Both the position numbers and the translations under genes were made by a program. From Ignavibacteria bacterium UBA2333 (GTDB lineage: Bacteria > Bacteroidota > Ignavibacteria > Kapaibacteriales > Kapaibacteriaceae): a stretch of 64,000 bases of DNA. Location: contig DDUR01000061.1 of assembly GCA_002344895.1 (NCBI GenBank), forward strand, positions 161,739 to 225,738. The letters run 5' to 3'. The notes beneath the pieces are model-generated. The model saw only the letters and a program-made list of their open reading frames with translations, was not told the DNA's origin and ran no database searches. This document shows, in pieces, positions 52,940 through 61,223 of this stretch; position 1 is the stretch's first letter; each line of letters starts with the position of its first letter.

Positions 52940-52958
52940 CCTAACTCACGGCATCTTT

Positions 52959-52987
52959 AGCCCGTCATCAACTGGTGGCGGGCTTTT
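52959..52987 (+). terminator. Rho-independent terminator after rpsU
   Basis: AGCCCGTCA (52959-52967) pairs with TGGCGGGCT (52976-52984) with one G-T, 8-base loop, followed by TTT. The murE stop codon (52968-52970) lies inside the loop, so the two converging genes share this region. Confidence 0.7.
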
Positions 52988-54518
52988 CGTTTATCCCGTT
53001 TGTCCTACGCTCGGCATTCCAGCGTGCAATTTCTTCGACGTCACGGAATGGCAGACGTTCTGTACCAATGATCTGATACGTTTCATGGCCTTTCCCGGCA
53101 ATCAGAACAATATCACCTCGATGCGCTTGCTCAAGTGCTGACCGAATCGCTTGACGTCGGTCGAGCTCTACAGACACCTGAGTATATCTCGTTTGTTTTG
53201 CCCCTTTTACCCCTTGCAGAATTGCATCTGCAATGACCTCCGGTGATTCCGTGCGGGGATTATCGTTCGTGATCATGATGGTGTCGGCACCTTCGGCGGC
53301 AATGGCTCCCATCTCGCCGCGTTTACCGGCATCTCTATCTCCACCGCAGCCGAACACTACAGTAAGCTTACCGTTGGCCGGCAACAACTCTTGTAACGTG
53401 GCAAGTGCTACGCGCAGTGCATCTGGAGTATGGGCGTAGTCGACAACGGCCGTTGCGCCATTCATGAGAGGATACCGTTCCATACGACCTGGTGGTCCCT
53501 GGACAGTAGTAATGGCACGTTGAACAACATCGTATGATGCACCGTGGGCAACAGCCATGGTAACACACAAGGCAACGTTCATCACGTTAAATGAACCGAG
53601 CAGCGGTGTTCGAATGTGGAGATCGCGGGGAGCATCACCACGTTTGACGGCAGGAAAACAGAGCGTAAACTCAGAGCCGTGGGCAGAGAGGACAACATCC
53701 TCAATAACAACACTATTCTCATCATCGATACCAACGGTAAGAACCTTTCGTGCCTTACAATCACTCTTGATAAAGTCAGCCCAGCCGTCATCACCATTCA
53801 GGACGGCGATCGACTCGGGTGCAAGGCCATCAAAGAGCATCTTCTTTGCGCGAGCATAATCATCCATCGTACCGTGATAGTCAAGATGATCTCTCGTAAG
53901 ATTTGTAAAAATTGCACCTGCAAACACCAGGCCTTCAACGCGATGTTGATGTAGGGCATGCGAGCTCACCTCCATACAGACCGTATCAACACGACGAGCC
54001 TTCATATCTGACAGCAGCTCAAGGAGACGTCGAACATCAGGTGTTGTATGCGTGGCATCAAGATGTACGCCATCGTATTCAATACCAGTTGTGCCGATAA
54101 ACCCTGTCTCCCGTCCAAGCGCTGTTTCAAGTCCCCGAAGAATTGTCGCCACCGTCGTCTTGCCATTTGTCCCTGTCACACCGAACAGTCGCAAACCTCG
54201 TGTTGAGGAATCGTGCAGTGCGTGCACCATACGGGCGTAGGCGAGACGTGAGTCGGGCACCTGCACGTACGTCACATGCGGCGAAGATTCGAGCACAACT
54301 TCGGGTCGTGGAATCTCACCAATAATGGCCACGGCCCCTGCTTGAACGGCTTCGGCAATTTTTACATGTCCATCATGTGCAGTGCCTCGGATGGCTACAA
54401 AGGCATAACCCGGGCGCACTGTACGGGAGTCGGCCGTCACATCAATCATCATAACATCACCGTCGCCGTATACAACGGCATTGGGGATACGGCGAAGGAA
54501 GGCGAGAAGATTACGCAT
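52968..54518 (-). CDS. murE: UDP-MurNAc-tripeptide synthetase MurE
   Basis: Adds the third amino acid to the muropeptide precursor in the cytoplasm. 516 residues from the ATG at 54518, with P-loop GTNGKT at 116-121, N-terminal Mur domain (TADSRTVRPGYAF) and the DNPRTE motif that points to meso-diaminopimelate as substrate. An in-frame extension to 54674 would read through the 13-bp repeat array and add low-complexity S-R-R-L-P-E-N residues; it is rejected. Minus-strand TACTTTG, one base short of TAnnTTTG, lies 4 bases before the ATG. An imperfect dispersed motif is at 53200-53213. Confidence 0.92.
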   Translation of the reverse strand: MRNLLAFLRRIPNAVVYGDGDVMMIDVTADSRTVRPGYAFVAIRGTAHDGHVKIAEAVQAGAVAIIGEIPRPEVVLESSPHVTYVQVPDSRLAYARMVHALHDSSTRGLRLFGVTGTNGKTTVATILRGLETALGRETGFIGTTGIEYDGVHLDATHTTPDVRRLLELLSDMKARRVDTVCMEVSSHALHQHRVEGLVFAGAIFTNLTRDHLDYHGTMDDYARAKKMLFDGLAPESIAVLNGDDGWADFIKSDCKARKVLTVGIDDENSVVIEDVVLSAHGSEFTLCFPAVKRGDAPRDLHIRTPLLGSFNVMNVALCVTMAVAHGASYDVVQRAITTVQGPPGRMERYPLMNGATAVVDYAHTPDALRVALATLQELLPANGKLTVVFGCGGDRDAGKRGEMGAIAAEGADTIMITNDNPRTESPEVIADAILQGVKGAKQTRYTQVSVELDRRQAIRSALEQAHRGDIVLIAGKGHETYQIIGTERLPFRDVEEIARWNAERRTNGINEKPATS

Positions 54519-54544
54519 GGTGCAAAGTATGGACGGCGAAGGAA

Positions 54545-54777
54545 TTCTCCGGGAGAGTTCTCCGGGACAATTCTCCGGGAGAGTTCTCCGGGACATTTCT
54601 CCGGGACATTTCTCCGGGAGAGTTCTCCGGGACATTTCTCCGGGAGAGTTCTCCGGGAGAGTTCTCCGGGACATTTCTCCGGGAGAGTTCTCCGGGACAT
54701 TTCTCCGGGACGATTCTCCGGGACAATTCTCCGGGACATTCTCCGGGACAATTCTCCGGGAGAGTTCTCCCGGAGAA
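54545..54777. repeat. 13-bp repeat array, 18 units
   Basis: Contiguous units of TTCTCCGGGAGAG alternating with TTCTCCGGGACAT or -CAA, one unit of 12 bp near 54727-54738. Unit is an 11-bp interrupted palindrome TCTCC-G-GGAGA plus two bases. A final unit (54765-54777) and another at 54788-54800 are in the inverted form. All six frames are open across it. Located 26 bases upstream of the murE start. Opposite in orientation to the array at 55430. Confidence 0.95.
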
Positions 54778-54778
54778 T

Positions 54779-55276
54779 TTATCGCAGCTCTCCCGGAGAA
54801 ATGATTACCCGCAACGACCCCTCAAACGTCGGTGCTGTCCGGAAATGACCGAACTGACGATCCCAGGATCCGTCGCGTAATGCTGTTCGAAGTCGATGAA
54901 CGATATCTTGCTCTACGTCCTTGGAAAGGAAACCCCACGCCGACTGAGCCGCACGGACGTGGTCGTCCAGGAGACGTTCGGGCCGAGCATAATATGCTTC
55001 TTGAAATCCGTCACGACAATCTCGTGGAATGGATACCGACGTGACCACGGTGTCTTCACCGAAACAACCTTTAACCGTATCGATTGCCGGATACCGCCTC
55101 GCTTCAATGTCGAGAACTTCCTTGCCGTACTCGACCATCCAGAAGTCATAGAGTCGTAAGGGATCACAGCTCACAATAACTACTGGCCCCCTCGTAACAC
55201 GACGCATTTCCTCAAGACCTCGTCGTACGTCCTTCCAATGGTGTATCGTAAAGATTGCCATCGAGGCATCAAAACT
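54779..55276 (-). pseudogene. Truncated SAM methyltransferase
   Basis: Translates to the C-terminal part of a class I methyltransferase: FDASMAIFTIHHWKDVRRGLEEMRRVTRGPVV..., then ARRYPAIDTVKG, IPRDCRDGF, EAYYARPE and RAAQSAWGFL. The first ~90 residues, which would carry the SAM-binding glycine motif I, are missing, and an in-frame TGA at 55277-55279 stands just upstream of FDAS. The protein tail (SPGELR) is formed by an array unit. An internal ATG allows a 160-residue product, but it would lack the SAM site. Bracketed by inverted repeat arrays, which may have caused the truncation. Confidence 0.75.
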
Positions 55277-55429
55277 TCAGTACGATACATAGTCTACCTT
55301 GCTGCCATCATAATCGAACGCCTCTCCCAAAGGTGTGAGGTCAGAACCGTGCTCGGCCACGTCTACGTCCTTGAGTTATGACATTTTTGTGATAGGTGGC
55401 GCGTCATTACGCCGCGGAACGAAGAGAGT

Positions 55430-55637
55430 TTCTCCGGGAGAACTCTCCCGGAGAATTGTCCCGGAGAACTCTCCCGGAGAACTCTCCCGGAGAACTCTCC
55501 CGGAGATTTGTCCCGGAGATCTCTCCCGGAGATTTGTCCCGGAGAACTCTCCCGGAGATTTGTCCCGGAGAACTCTCCCGGAGATTTGTCCCGGAGAACT
55601 CTCCCGGAGAATTGTCCCGGAGAACTCTCCCGGAGAA
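55430..55637. repeat. 13-bp repeat array, 16 units, inverted
   Basis: Units CTCTCCCGGAGAA and TTGTCCCGGAGAA, the reverse complements of those at 54545-54777; the first unit (55430-55442) is in the opposite form. Period 13 without interruption. Ends 49 bases upstream of the nudL start. The intervening ~650 bases hold only the methyltransferase remnant. A reading frame through it from 55396 yields low-complexity protein and is not coding. Confidence 0.95.
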
Positions 55638-55686
55638 TTCCTCTTCGCACCGACCCCTTCCTTCACCCGGTGATTCACGTTCCACT

Positions 55687-56343
55687 GTGGACTTCTTTTC
55701 CTTCCTCCGCTCTCGCCTAGCAGCATCCCTTCCAGGTATTGATGCCCACCGCGAGTTTGTCCCCGCTCTGCCCGATGCCGAGAGTCGTCTCCGTGGTGCT
55801 CCCCCCGGAGCTCGCGCAAGTGCCGTCCTCGTTCCACTGATTCCCCGTACACAGGCCTTCCCCGATGTTCTGCTGGAGGTGCGCAGTGAGTCACTGCGGA
55901 CACATAAGGGACAGATCAGTTTTCCCGGTGGTCGCCTTGACGATGGAGAGAATCCCGAAGATGCTGCTCTCCGAGAACTGGAAGAAGAGGTTGGTATCAC
56001 GGCCGAGAACGTTATCATCCTCGGCACCCTCACGCCACTCTACATCCCTCCGTCAAACTCTGCTGTCTATCCAGTTGTTGGTATGGTTCGCTCCGACGAT
56101 GCCTACATTTCCAGTGCGGCCGAGGTTGCCGAGGTGTTCTCTGTCTCACTGTCAACGCTTCTGAATCCGTCGTCCGTTCGGTTTGAACCGCGCACTCTTT
56201 TCGGACATGTTGTTGACGTTCCGTTTTTTGATGTTCATGACCGTGTTCCCCTCTGGGGCGCAACAGCCATGATTCTTAACGAACTCGTCTGGATTGGCCG
56301 CGAATACGTTTCTTCTCAACCCGCTATTATCACGCAGTCATGA
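55687..56343 (+). CDS. CoA pyrophosphatase, Nudix (NudL-type)
   Basis: 218 residues from a GTG start just beyond the repeat array; an in-frame extension through the array is rejected. Nudix box GGRLDDGENPEDAALRELEEEVGI at 81-104 and the CoA-nudix phrase SLRTHKGQISFPGG immediately before it identify CoA/short acyl-CoA diphosphatases. Cytoplasmic housecleaning enzyme, requires a divalent metal through the box glutamates. Overlaps the following lipoprotein gene by 4 bases. Start uncertain because of the array; GTG is the first candidate outside it. Confidence 0.85.
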   Translation: MDFFSFLRSRLAASLPGIDAHREFVPALPDAESRLRGAPPGARASAVLVPLIPRTQAFPDVLLEVRSESLRTHKGQISFPGGRLDDGENPEDAALRELEEEVGITAENVIILGTLTPLYIPPSNSAVYPVVGMVRSDDAYISSAAEVAEVFSVSLSTLLNPSSVRFEPRTLFGHVVDVPFFDVHDRVPLWGATAMILNELVWIGREYVSSQPAIITQS

Positions 56344-56669
56344 TGTTCTTTTCTCGACGTATTGTCCGCGCAGCAGTGGCTGCCTCAACTATCGTTATTG
56401 CATTATTTAGCGTTTCATGTTCTGAATCGTCGAGTGTCGACGAACGACTTGTCACTGCCTATGCTGAATCGATTATCGCTCGCGAAACGAGTATCGATTC
56501 CGTAACGTCCAATCGTCGTTTTGATAGTGTTGTTGCAAAACATGGATATAATCGCACTTCGTTTCAGGAAGCTCTCCGTCAGCAGAGTCTTGAGCCCAAT
56601 CGTTTCCGCACCTTCTATGACAGTGTTTCCTCTCGTCTACGTCAACGCGGAGATACTACAGCTCGGTAA
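56340..56669 (+). CDS. Small lipoprotein, DUF4296-like
   Basis: 109 residues. Lipoprotein signal ending FSVSC (Cys27). Remainder is helical: LVTAYAESIIARETS, RFDSVVAKHGYNRTSFQEAL and RFRTFYDSVSSRL, resembling the DUF4296 layout. Small exported lipoproteins of this kind are common in the group; role unknown. Start overlaps the nudL stop (ATGA). Its 3' end overlaps the converging pyrD by 28 bases. Confidence 0.6.
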   Translation: MMFFSRRIVRAAVAASTIVIALFSVSCSESSSVDERLVTAYAESIIARETSIDSVTSNRRFDSVVAKHGYNRTSFQEALRQQSLEPNRFRTFYDSVSSRLRQRGDTTAR

Positions 56670-57760
56670 CAGTCGTGACCATACCGGGCAAATGCCTCGT
56701 AATAGCCCGTATACCACTGATGGAACTGAATTCCATGCTCTCGCGATTCGTCGAGGTCGGCAGCCGATGATACACCACCACATCTGATGATGTTAAACTC
56801 GTTTGCCGGACGTAGTCGTTCGATGATCTGCACGGCCAACGTTGCGATATTCAGGGAAAGGGGCGAAAGGGGCGCTCCGCTTAAGCCACCACCAAATGTT
56901 GATGTGAAGTAGTCATAGTGCGCCATTTCACGTTCGTGGACAAACTGCCGATGATCGGGATAGGCAATACTGGTATTACCAAGTATCACTCCGTCAAATC
57001 CCATGGTGACCAAGAGAACAAGCAGGTCTTCAAGTTGGTCAACGGACGTGTCAACACTGAACTTGACAACGACCGGTAGGTGTCGACGCCGTTTGGCAAG
57101 GACGTGTTGATGTACAAATTCAAGTCGTCGTATGAGTCCATCATCAAGTGCCGGACCATCATGATGTCCCGGTACGTTCGGACAGCTCTCATTGAGTTCG
57201 AGATAGTCCACTCCAGCTGCATCGTAGGCATTCATCCCGTCTACCAATCCCTGTAAGGCCTCCGTTTCGGCCATTCCGGGGTCGGCACTCACACTCGCAC
57301 CAATCAAACAGCCGGGATGCCTCTCCAGCTTCGATATTCGCGCCGCTACAGCCGCATGTCCTGGATTTGGCAGCCCTAACCAGTTCGACGCTAACCGTGT
57401 GCGTGGATAGACGGCTACAGGCCACGTAACGCCTGCCTTGGTATTCCCTACGCGTGGTAATGATGTTGTGGTTCCGGCAACCCAGGCACCGGCCCCCTGA
57501 CGGGCAGCTACGGTATATCCCTCACCCTTTTTGAACATTCCAGCTGCATTCCACAGCCGAGAATTCATCGTCTTGCCCCAGATGGTACTCGACGACGTCG
57601 ACGCGATGGGAACAGATCGATCTGCAGGACGTGTCGCAGCAAGCCTCTCAGCAAAGAACGTTCTACCAGCAGAAAACATCCGAACCGCAAGATTGTCTGG
57701 TAAGAACGACATCAGCGGACGGAAAACGTGCTCAACACGAGCAAGGGTTTCGACGAACAT
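56642..57760 (-). CDS. pyrD: Dihydroorotate dehydrogenase-like protein
   Basis: 372 residues, TIM barrel with FMN-binding features: NAAGMFKKGEGY, LNESCPNVPGH (Asn/Cys-Pro-Asn loop), NTSI and GLSGAPLSPLSLN (family phrase), GGVSSAADL. Catalyses oxidation of dihydroorotate to orotate in pyrimidine synthesis. The N-terminal ~60 residues resemble the membrane-associating extension of class 2 enzymes but the nucleophile context (SCPN) is class 1-like, so class is unsettled. Divergent from amn with only 17 bases between starts. A TAAGTTCG box lies 4 bases upstream. A dispersed motif is at 56860-56873, encoding APLSP. Confidence 0.82.
   Translation of the reverse strand: MFVETLARVEHVFRPLMSFLPDNLAVRMFSAGRTFFAERLAATRPADRSVPIASTSSSTIWGKTMNSRLWNAAGMFKKGEGYTVAARQGAGAWVAGTTTSLPRVGNTKAGVTWPVAVYPRTRLASNWLGLPNPGHAAVAARISKLERHPGCLIGASVSADPGMAETEALQGLVDGMNAYDAAGVDYLELNESCPNVPGHHDGPALDDGLIRRLEFVHQHVLAKRRRHLPVVVKFSVDTSVDQLEDLLVLLVTMGFDGVILGNTSIAYPDHRQFVHEREMAHYDYFTSTFGGGLSGAPLSPLSLNIATLAVQIIERLRPANEFNIIRCGGVSSAADLDESREHGIQFHQWYTGYYEAFARYGHDCYRAVVSPR
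56860..56873 (+). repeat. Dispersed motif, CGAAA spacer variant (in pyrD)
   Basis: GGGGCGAAAGGGGC on the + strand; reads APLSP on the coding strand. Confidence 0.85.
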
Positions 57761-57764
57761 TTCA

Positions 57765-57772
57765 CGAACTTA
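57765..57772 (-). promoter_or_regulatory. -7-like box in 17-bp divergent region pyrD/amn
   Basis: CGAACTTA reads TAAGTTCG on the minus strand, one mismatch from TAnnTTTG, 4 bases before the pyrD ATG. On the plus strand the same bases give GAACTTAC just upstream of amn, so both genes may start from one short element. Confidence 0.4.
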
Positions 57773-57777
57773 CGGCT

Positions 57778-58557
57778 ATGCAAACGAAGGAACAGATAGC
57801 AACCAACTGGTTGCCTCGGTACACCGGCACTCCAGTGAGTGATTTTGGTGACTACATCCTCATCACAAACTGGCGCGGATACGTGGAACGATTCGCCGAA
57901 CGTTATGGTGTTGAGGTCCGTGGTGCAGATCGGCCAATGCAAACAGCCACTAACGCCGACGGTGTGACGATTGTGAACTACGGTATCGGCTCGCCGAATG
58001 CCGCACTCATTATGGACTTGCTTACGGCCCGTATGCCCAAGGGTGTACTCTTCCTCGGAAAGGTGGGCGGCTTAAAACGTTCAACGGAGATTGGTCATTT
58101 CATTTTGCCGATTGCCGCCATTCGTGGTGAAGGTACAAGTAATGACTACTTCCCTCCCGAAGTGCCTGCCCTACCTTCCTTTAAACTTCACAAGTTTGTT
58201 TCGGATAAGATTATCTCTCACGGACAGGAATATCGAACAGGTGTTGTGTATACAACAAACCGTCGTGTATGGGAATGGGATGAAGACTTTAAGGCACGGC
58301 TAAAACACCTTTCCTGCCTTGCCATCGACATGGAAACAGCAACGGTGTTTATCGTTGGACATCGTAATGGTATCCCGCGCGGAGCACTGTTACTTGTGAG
58401 TGATGTACCTATTCTCGAAGACGGAATCAAAACCGAAGCTTCGGATAAGATCATCACAGAACGTTATGCAGATCTCCATCTCACAATTGGTGTGGAAGCT
58501 ATGACGGAAATCGGCACCAAAGGAGAGGAGATTAAACATCTCCGATTTGAAGAGTAA
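57778..58557 (+). CDS. amn: AMP nucleosidase
   Basis: Splits AMP into adenine and ribose-5-phosphate. 259 residues from the ATG at 57778, which matches the usual compact Bacteroidetes form; the longer frame to 57631 lies inside pyrD. Phosphorylase-like fold, with NYGIGSPNAALIMDLL, FLGKVGGLK, IRGEGTSNDYFPPEVPALP, CLAIDMETATVFIVGHRN and LVSDVPI as the family blocks. Start is 17 bases from the divergent pyrD start. C-terminus converges on an uncharacterised gene after 10 bases. Confidence 0.9.
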   Translation: MQTKEQIATNWLPRYTGTPVSDFGDYILITNWRGYVERFAERYGVEVRGADRPMQTATNADGVTIVNYGIGSPNAALIMDLLTARMPKGVLFLGKVGGLKRSTEIGHFILPIAAIRGEGTSNDYFPPEVPALPSFKLHKFVSDKIISHGQEYRTGVVYTTNRRVWEWDEDFKARLKHLSCLAIDMETATVFIVGHRNGIPRGALLLVSDVPILEDGIKTEASDKIITERYADLHLTIGVEAMTEIGTKGEEIKHLRFEE

Positions 58558-58567
58558 CGCCCTTACC

Positions 58568-59716
58568 TCACCACGTCTCACGTTGTGCCATCATGTCATC
58601 GATCGTCATCGTAATCATTGGATCATTTGCTCCTGGCATATCTGTCCGCATCACACCACCAATAGAATCACGCACATTGAGTCGCACGGCGATATAGTCA
58701 CGCAGATGTTCGTCCCAATTTGATCGTTCACGCGCTGCAATCCATGCCTCGTAGGCATAGGCAATTCGTACTTCAGGCGAACGCGACCCGCGCATCGCAT
58801 GTGCCATACCAATCCATGCCGTCACGAGATCGCGCGCTTTGTCATAGAGCTCAGCATCAGCAAAGAGTCGTATTGCTTCACCAAGACGGATTGTAGTGTC
58901 TGTGTGGACGTTTCCTGTACGACGTTTGACATCCTCAATTGCGCCAATCACACGAAGTGCATAGTCACCACGCTCAAAAACTTCAACGTTCTGTGCTTCA
59001 CGCACAATCGTGTCGATTAATGCATTGAGAGACCGGCGCTCTTCCTCAGGTAATGGACGCGACTCTGGCCGAACGGGAGGTACGTCAGTTATGGCCTGCA
59101 ACCTTCGACTCAATGTCTGTGCCTGAACTTCAGACCACTCACGTTGTACACCAAAGACGTCGGATATCCTATCCGTGATTGATGCTTCCGTTAACTCTAC
59201 CAGACCATAATTAAAGTGATTACCATCGTGTGTCCATTCACAGAGGTAGGCGGCTTGATCTGATGTGACTCCTTGTGGTATATCAGATGACATTATACGC
59301 CACCCTTGACGACGGAATCGCTCAAGATGATGCACACTGGCACGTTCAAGAACAAGGATGCGTCGAACAGGCAACAGATACATCATCATATAATGTGGCT
59401 CCGGCACACCAACCGGATCCGGCATCGTTACCACAATCGACACGGCTCCGTCGTGAGCAAGGAAGTATCGAAGTGCCAGACATTCGTCAACGTCAGAAAT
59501 CTGCCACCGACGTGCATAGACGTCACGTAAGTGATGTAACCGCGCTAGTCCATCATCAGCAACAAGTGATTGAATAATGGCCGGATGCCGCAAGAGTAAC
59601 TCTGGCAATAACACGTGTCCAAGCATGTAGCGCATAGACTTACCACGACGCATGGCTATCTCGGGTAAGGCATCTGCCTCATCCTTCTGTAACCATTGTC
59701 GGAGTCGTGTGAACAT
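58568..59716 (-). CDS. Unrecognised protein with helical C-terminus
   Basis: 382 residues, no signal peptide or membrane segment. N-terminal half includes GHVLLPELLLRHPAIIQSL and a beta-rich middle with VSIVVTMPDPVGVPEPHYMMMYLL; the C-terminal half is helical and charged with EAIRLFADAELYDKARDLVTAWIGMAHAMRG, suggesting TPR-like repeats. I do not recognise a family. ATG chosen at 59716, 5 bases after an exact TAGTTTTG box, implying a leaderless mRNA. Divergent from phoD. Its N-terminal sequence FTRLRQWLQKDEADALPE is not diagnostic. Confidence 0.65.
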   Translation of the reverse strand: MFTRLRQWLQKDEADALPEIAMRRGKSMRYMLGHVLLPELLLRHPAIIQSLVADDGLARLHHLRDVYARRWQISDVDECLALRYFLAHDGAVSIVVTMPDPVGVPEPHYMMMYLLPVRRILVLERASVHHLERFRRQGWRIMSSDIPQGVTSDQAAYLCEWTHDGNHFNYGLVELTEASITDRISDVFGVQREWSEVQAQTLSRRLQAITDVPPVRPESRPLPEEERRSLNALIDTIVREAQNVEVFERGDYALRVIGAIEDVKRRTGNVHTDTTIRLGEAIRLFADAELYDKARDLVTAWIGMAHAMRGSRSPEVRIAYAYEAWIAARERSNWDEHLRDYIAVRLNVRDSIGGVMRTDMPGANDPMITMTIDDMMAQRETW

Positions 59717-59721
59717 CACGA

Positions 59722-59729
59722 CAAAACTA
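59722..59729 (-). promoter_or_regulatory. -7 box before unrecognised gene
   Basis: CAAAACTA reads TAGTTTTG on the minus strand, exact TAnnTTTG, 5 bases before the ATG at 59716. Confidence 0.55.
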
Positions 59730-59753
59730 CATTGTGCAGGCCGTCCGTTGTGC

Positions 59754-59761
59754 TATGTTCG
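59754..59761 (+). promoter_or_regulatory. Possible -7 box before phoD-like gene
   Basis: TATGTTCG, one mismatch from TAnnTTTG. It lies exactly 6 bases before the ATG at 59768, the usual spacing in this window. Confidence 0.4.
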
Positions 59762-59767
59762 CACATG

Positions 59768-61147
59768 ATGTGCTTTTCTTTGCCCGTTTTGCCCCTTACC
59801 ATCAAGATTCTTTGTCGTCTCAGTATGGTGAGTTGCCTTGTTGTCTCGTCCGCCCTCACGTCTGCTGATGTTTTTGCTCAAGGCAGACTTACTGCTGGAC
59901 CGATGGTTGGCCATGTTGACATGCGCGAAGCGAATATCTGGGTTCAGACACGTACGGAAGCAGACGTCCGCATTCTCTACCGGGACTCAGCACAGCAAGG
60001 CACGGTGTTCTCCACGTCCGTGATTCGTACAAAGCACGACGATGGCCGGTGTGCAACATTCCGATTACGGGAAGTAGAGCCCGGACGGACATACTACTAT
60101 GACGTTGAGATAGACGGAACGAAGGAATCACGTCCATATCCAACACAGTTTCGGACACAACCCGTGTGGAAGTGGCAGACGTCAAATCCTCCGTCGGCAA
60201 CTATAGCTCTTGGCAGTTGTTTTTACGTCAACGAAACGGGTTACGAACGCAGTACTGGCGGTTATGGAAGTGACGAGGATATCTTTCTCGCCCTCCATAA
60301 CAAACGCCCAGATGTAATGCTATGGCTCGGTGATAATGTCTATCTCCGTGAGGCCGACTGGAACTCACGCTCCGGAATAGAAAAGCGATACTCACACACA
60401 CGATCACTACCACAATTACAACCTTTGTTAGCATCAACGGCTCACTATGCAACGTGGGATGATCATGACTACGGTCCAAATGACTCCGATAGATCATGGT
60501 GGGGCAAACGTAGTGCACGTGATGTGTTTATGCAGTTCTGGCCGAATCCATCGTATGGTATTGATGGCATAAACGGTATAACGTCGCAGTTCTCGTTGAT
60601 TGACGTTGACGTGTTTCTTCTTGATGATCGTTGGTTCCGTTCACCGGATCATCGTAAGGACGATTCGTCAACAATCCTTGGTGAAGAGCAGTATCAGTGG
60701 CTTGTTGATGTACTCGCCTCGAGCACTGCAACGTTTAAGATTGTTGCCGTTGGTAGCCAGTTCTTAACAACAGACACGCGTAAAGAGAGTTTTGCACGTA
60801 TGCCTTTTGAGCGTGAGCGTATCATCAAGGCAATTACCGACAACAAGATTCGCGGTGTTGTCTTTGTAAGCGGAGACATTCACGCTGCCGAGTTATCGCG
60901 ACGTGACCGCGAAGGAACGTATCCACTCTTTGAGCTCACATCGAGTTCTCTGACGGCCGGCTCAAACAAGAACATCGCTGATCAACCGAATGAACGGCGT
61001 GTAGAAGGAAAGACCTTCGGCGAACACAACTTCGGTCTGATCACCGTGTCCGGTCCAACCAAAAGCCGTGTACTCAGTCTCGCTATCCACAACATTCGTG
61101 GTGAACGTGTCTGGGGAATTGATCTTAACGAGGCCGACCTCAAATAG
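59768..61147 (+). CDS. PhoD-like alkaline phosphatase/phosphodiesterase, exported
   Basis: 459 residues. Signal peptide within the first ~38 (LTIKILCRLSMVSCLVVSSALTSADVFAQ). N-terminal PhoD domain (LTAGPMVGHVDMREANIWVQT), then the metallophosphatase domain with MLWLGDNVYLREADW, YATWDDHDYGPNDSD and FVSGDIHAAEL, which carry the Asp/His metal ligands of the PhoD family. Substrate unknown; probably releases phosphate from phosphodiesters in the periplasm. Two consecutive ATGs; 59768 chosen from the promoter spacing. Contains an imperfect dispersed motif (59782-59795) in the signal peptide. Its stop codon lies in a hairpin. Confidence 0.87.
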   Translation: MCFSLPVLPLTIKILCRLSMVSCLVVSSALTSADVFAQGRLTAGPMVGHVDMREANIWVQTRTEADVRILYRDSAQQGTVFSTSVIRTKHDDGRCATFRLREVEPGRTYYYDVEIDGTKESRPYPTQFRTQPVWKWQTSNPPSATIALGSCFYVNETGYERSTGGYGSDEDIFLALHNKRPDVMLWLGDNVYLREADWNSRSGIEKRYSHTRSLPQLQPLLASTAHYATWDDHDYGPNDSDRSWWGKRSARDVFMQFWPNPSYGIDGINGITSQFSLIDVDVFLLDDRWFRSPDHRKDDSSTILGEEQYQWLVDVLASSTATFKIVAVGSQFLTTDTRKESFARMPFERERIIKAITDNKIRGVVFVSGDIHAAELSRRDREGTYPLFELTSSSLTAGSNKNIADQPNERRVEGKTFGEHNFGLITVSGPTKSRVLSLAIHNIRGERVWGIDLNEADLK

Positions 61148-61190
61148 TCTCTCGACGATCGTTGAGATCGTTCAGATTGTAGAGACTATT
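61143..61190. terminator. Hairpin between converging phoD and malic enzyme genes
   Basis: AATAGTCTCT (61143-61152) pairs perfectly with AGAGACTATT (61181-61190). The 28-base loop contains an inner hairpin CGATC-GTTGA-GATCG. The phoD stop (61145-61147) is in the stem. No T run, so function as a bidirectional terminator is only likely. Confidence 0.45.
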
Positions 61191-61223
61191 GAGATCGTCA
61201 CACCGTGTTACCGCACGTATTGC

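Noticed and set aside
54449..54848. Long open frames encoding SPGELSRR-type repeats near murE
   Set aside because: They arise from the 13-bp array, which is open in all six frames; no family similarity and no start signals.
55262..55400. Full-length methyltransferase reading upstream
   Set aside because: An in-frame TGA at 55277 and missing SAM motif I show it is truncated.
55335..55673. Open frames through the second array
   Set aside because: Same artefact as the first array; low-complexity translation on both strands.
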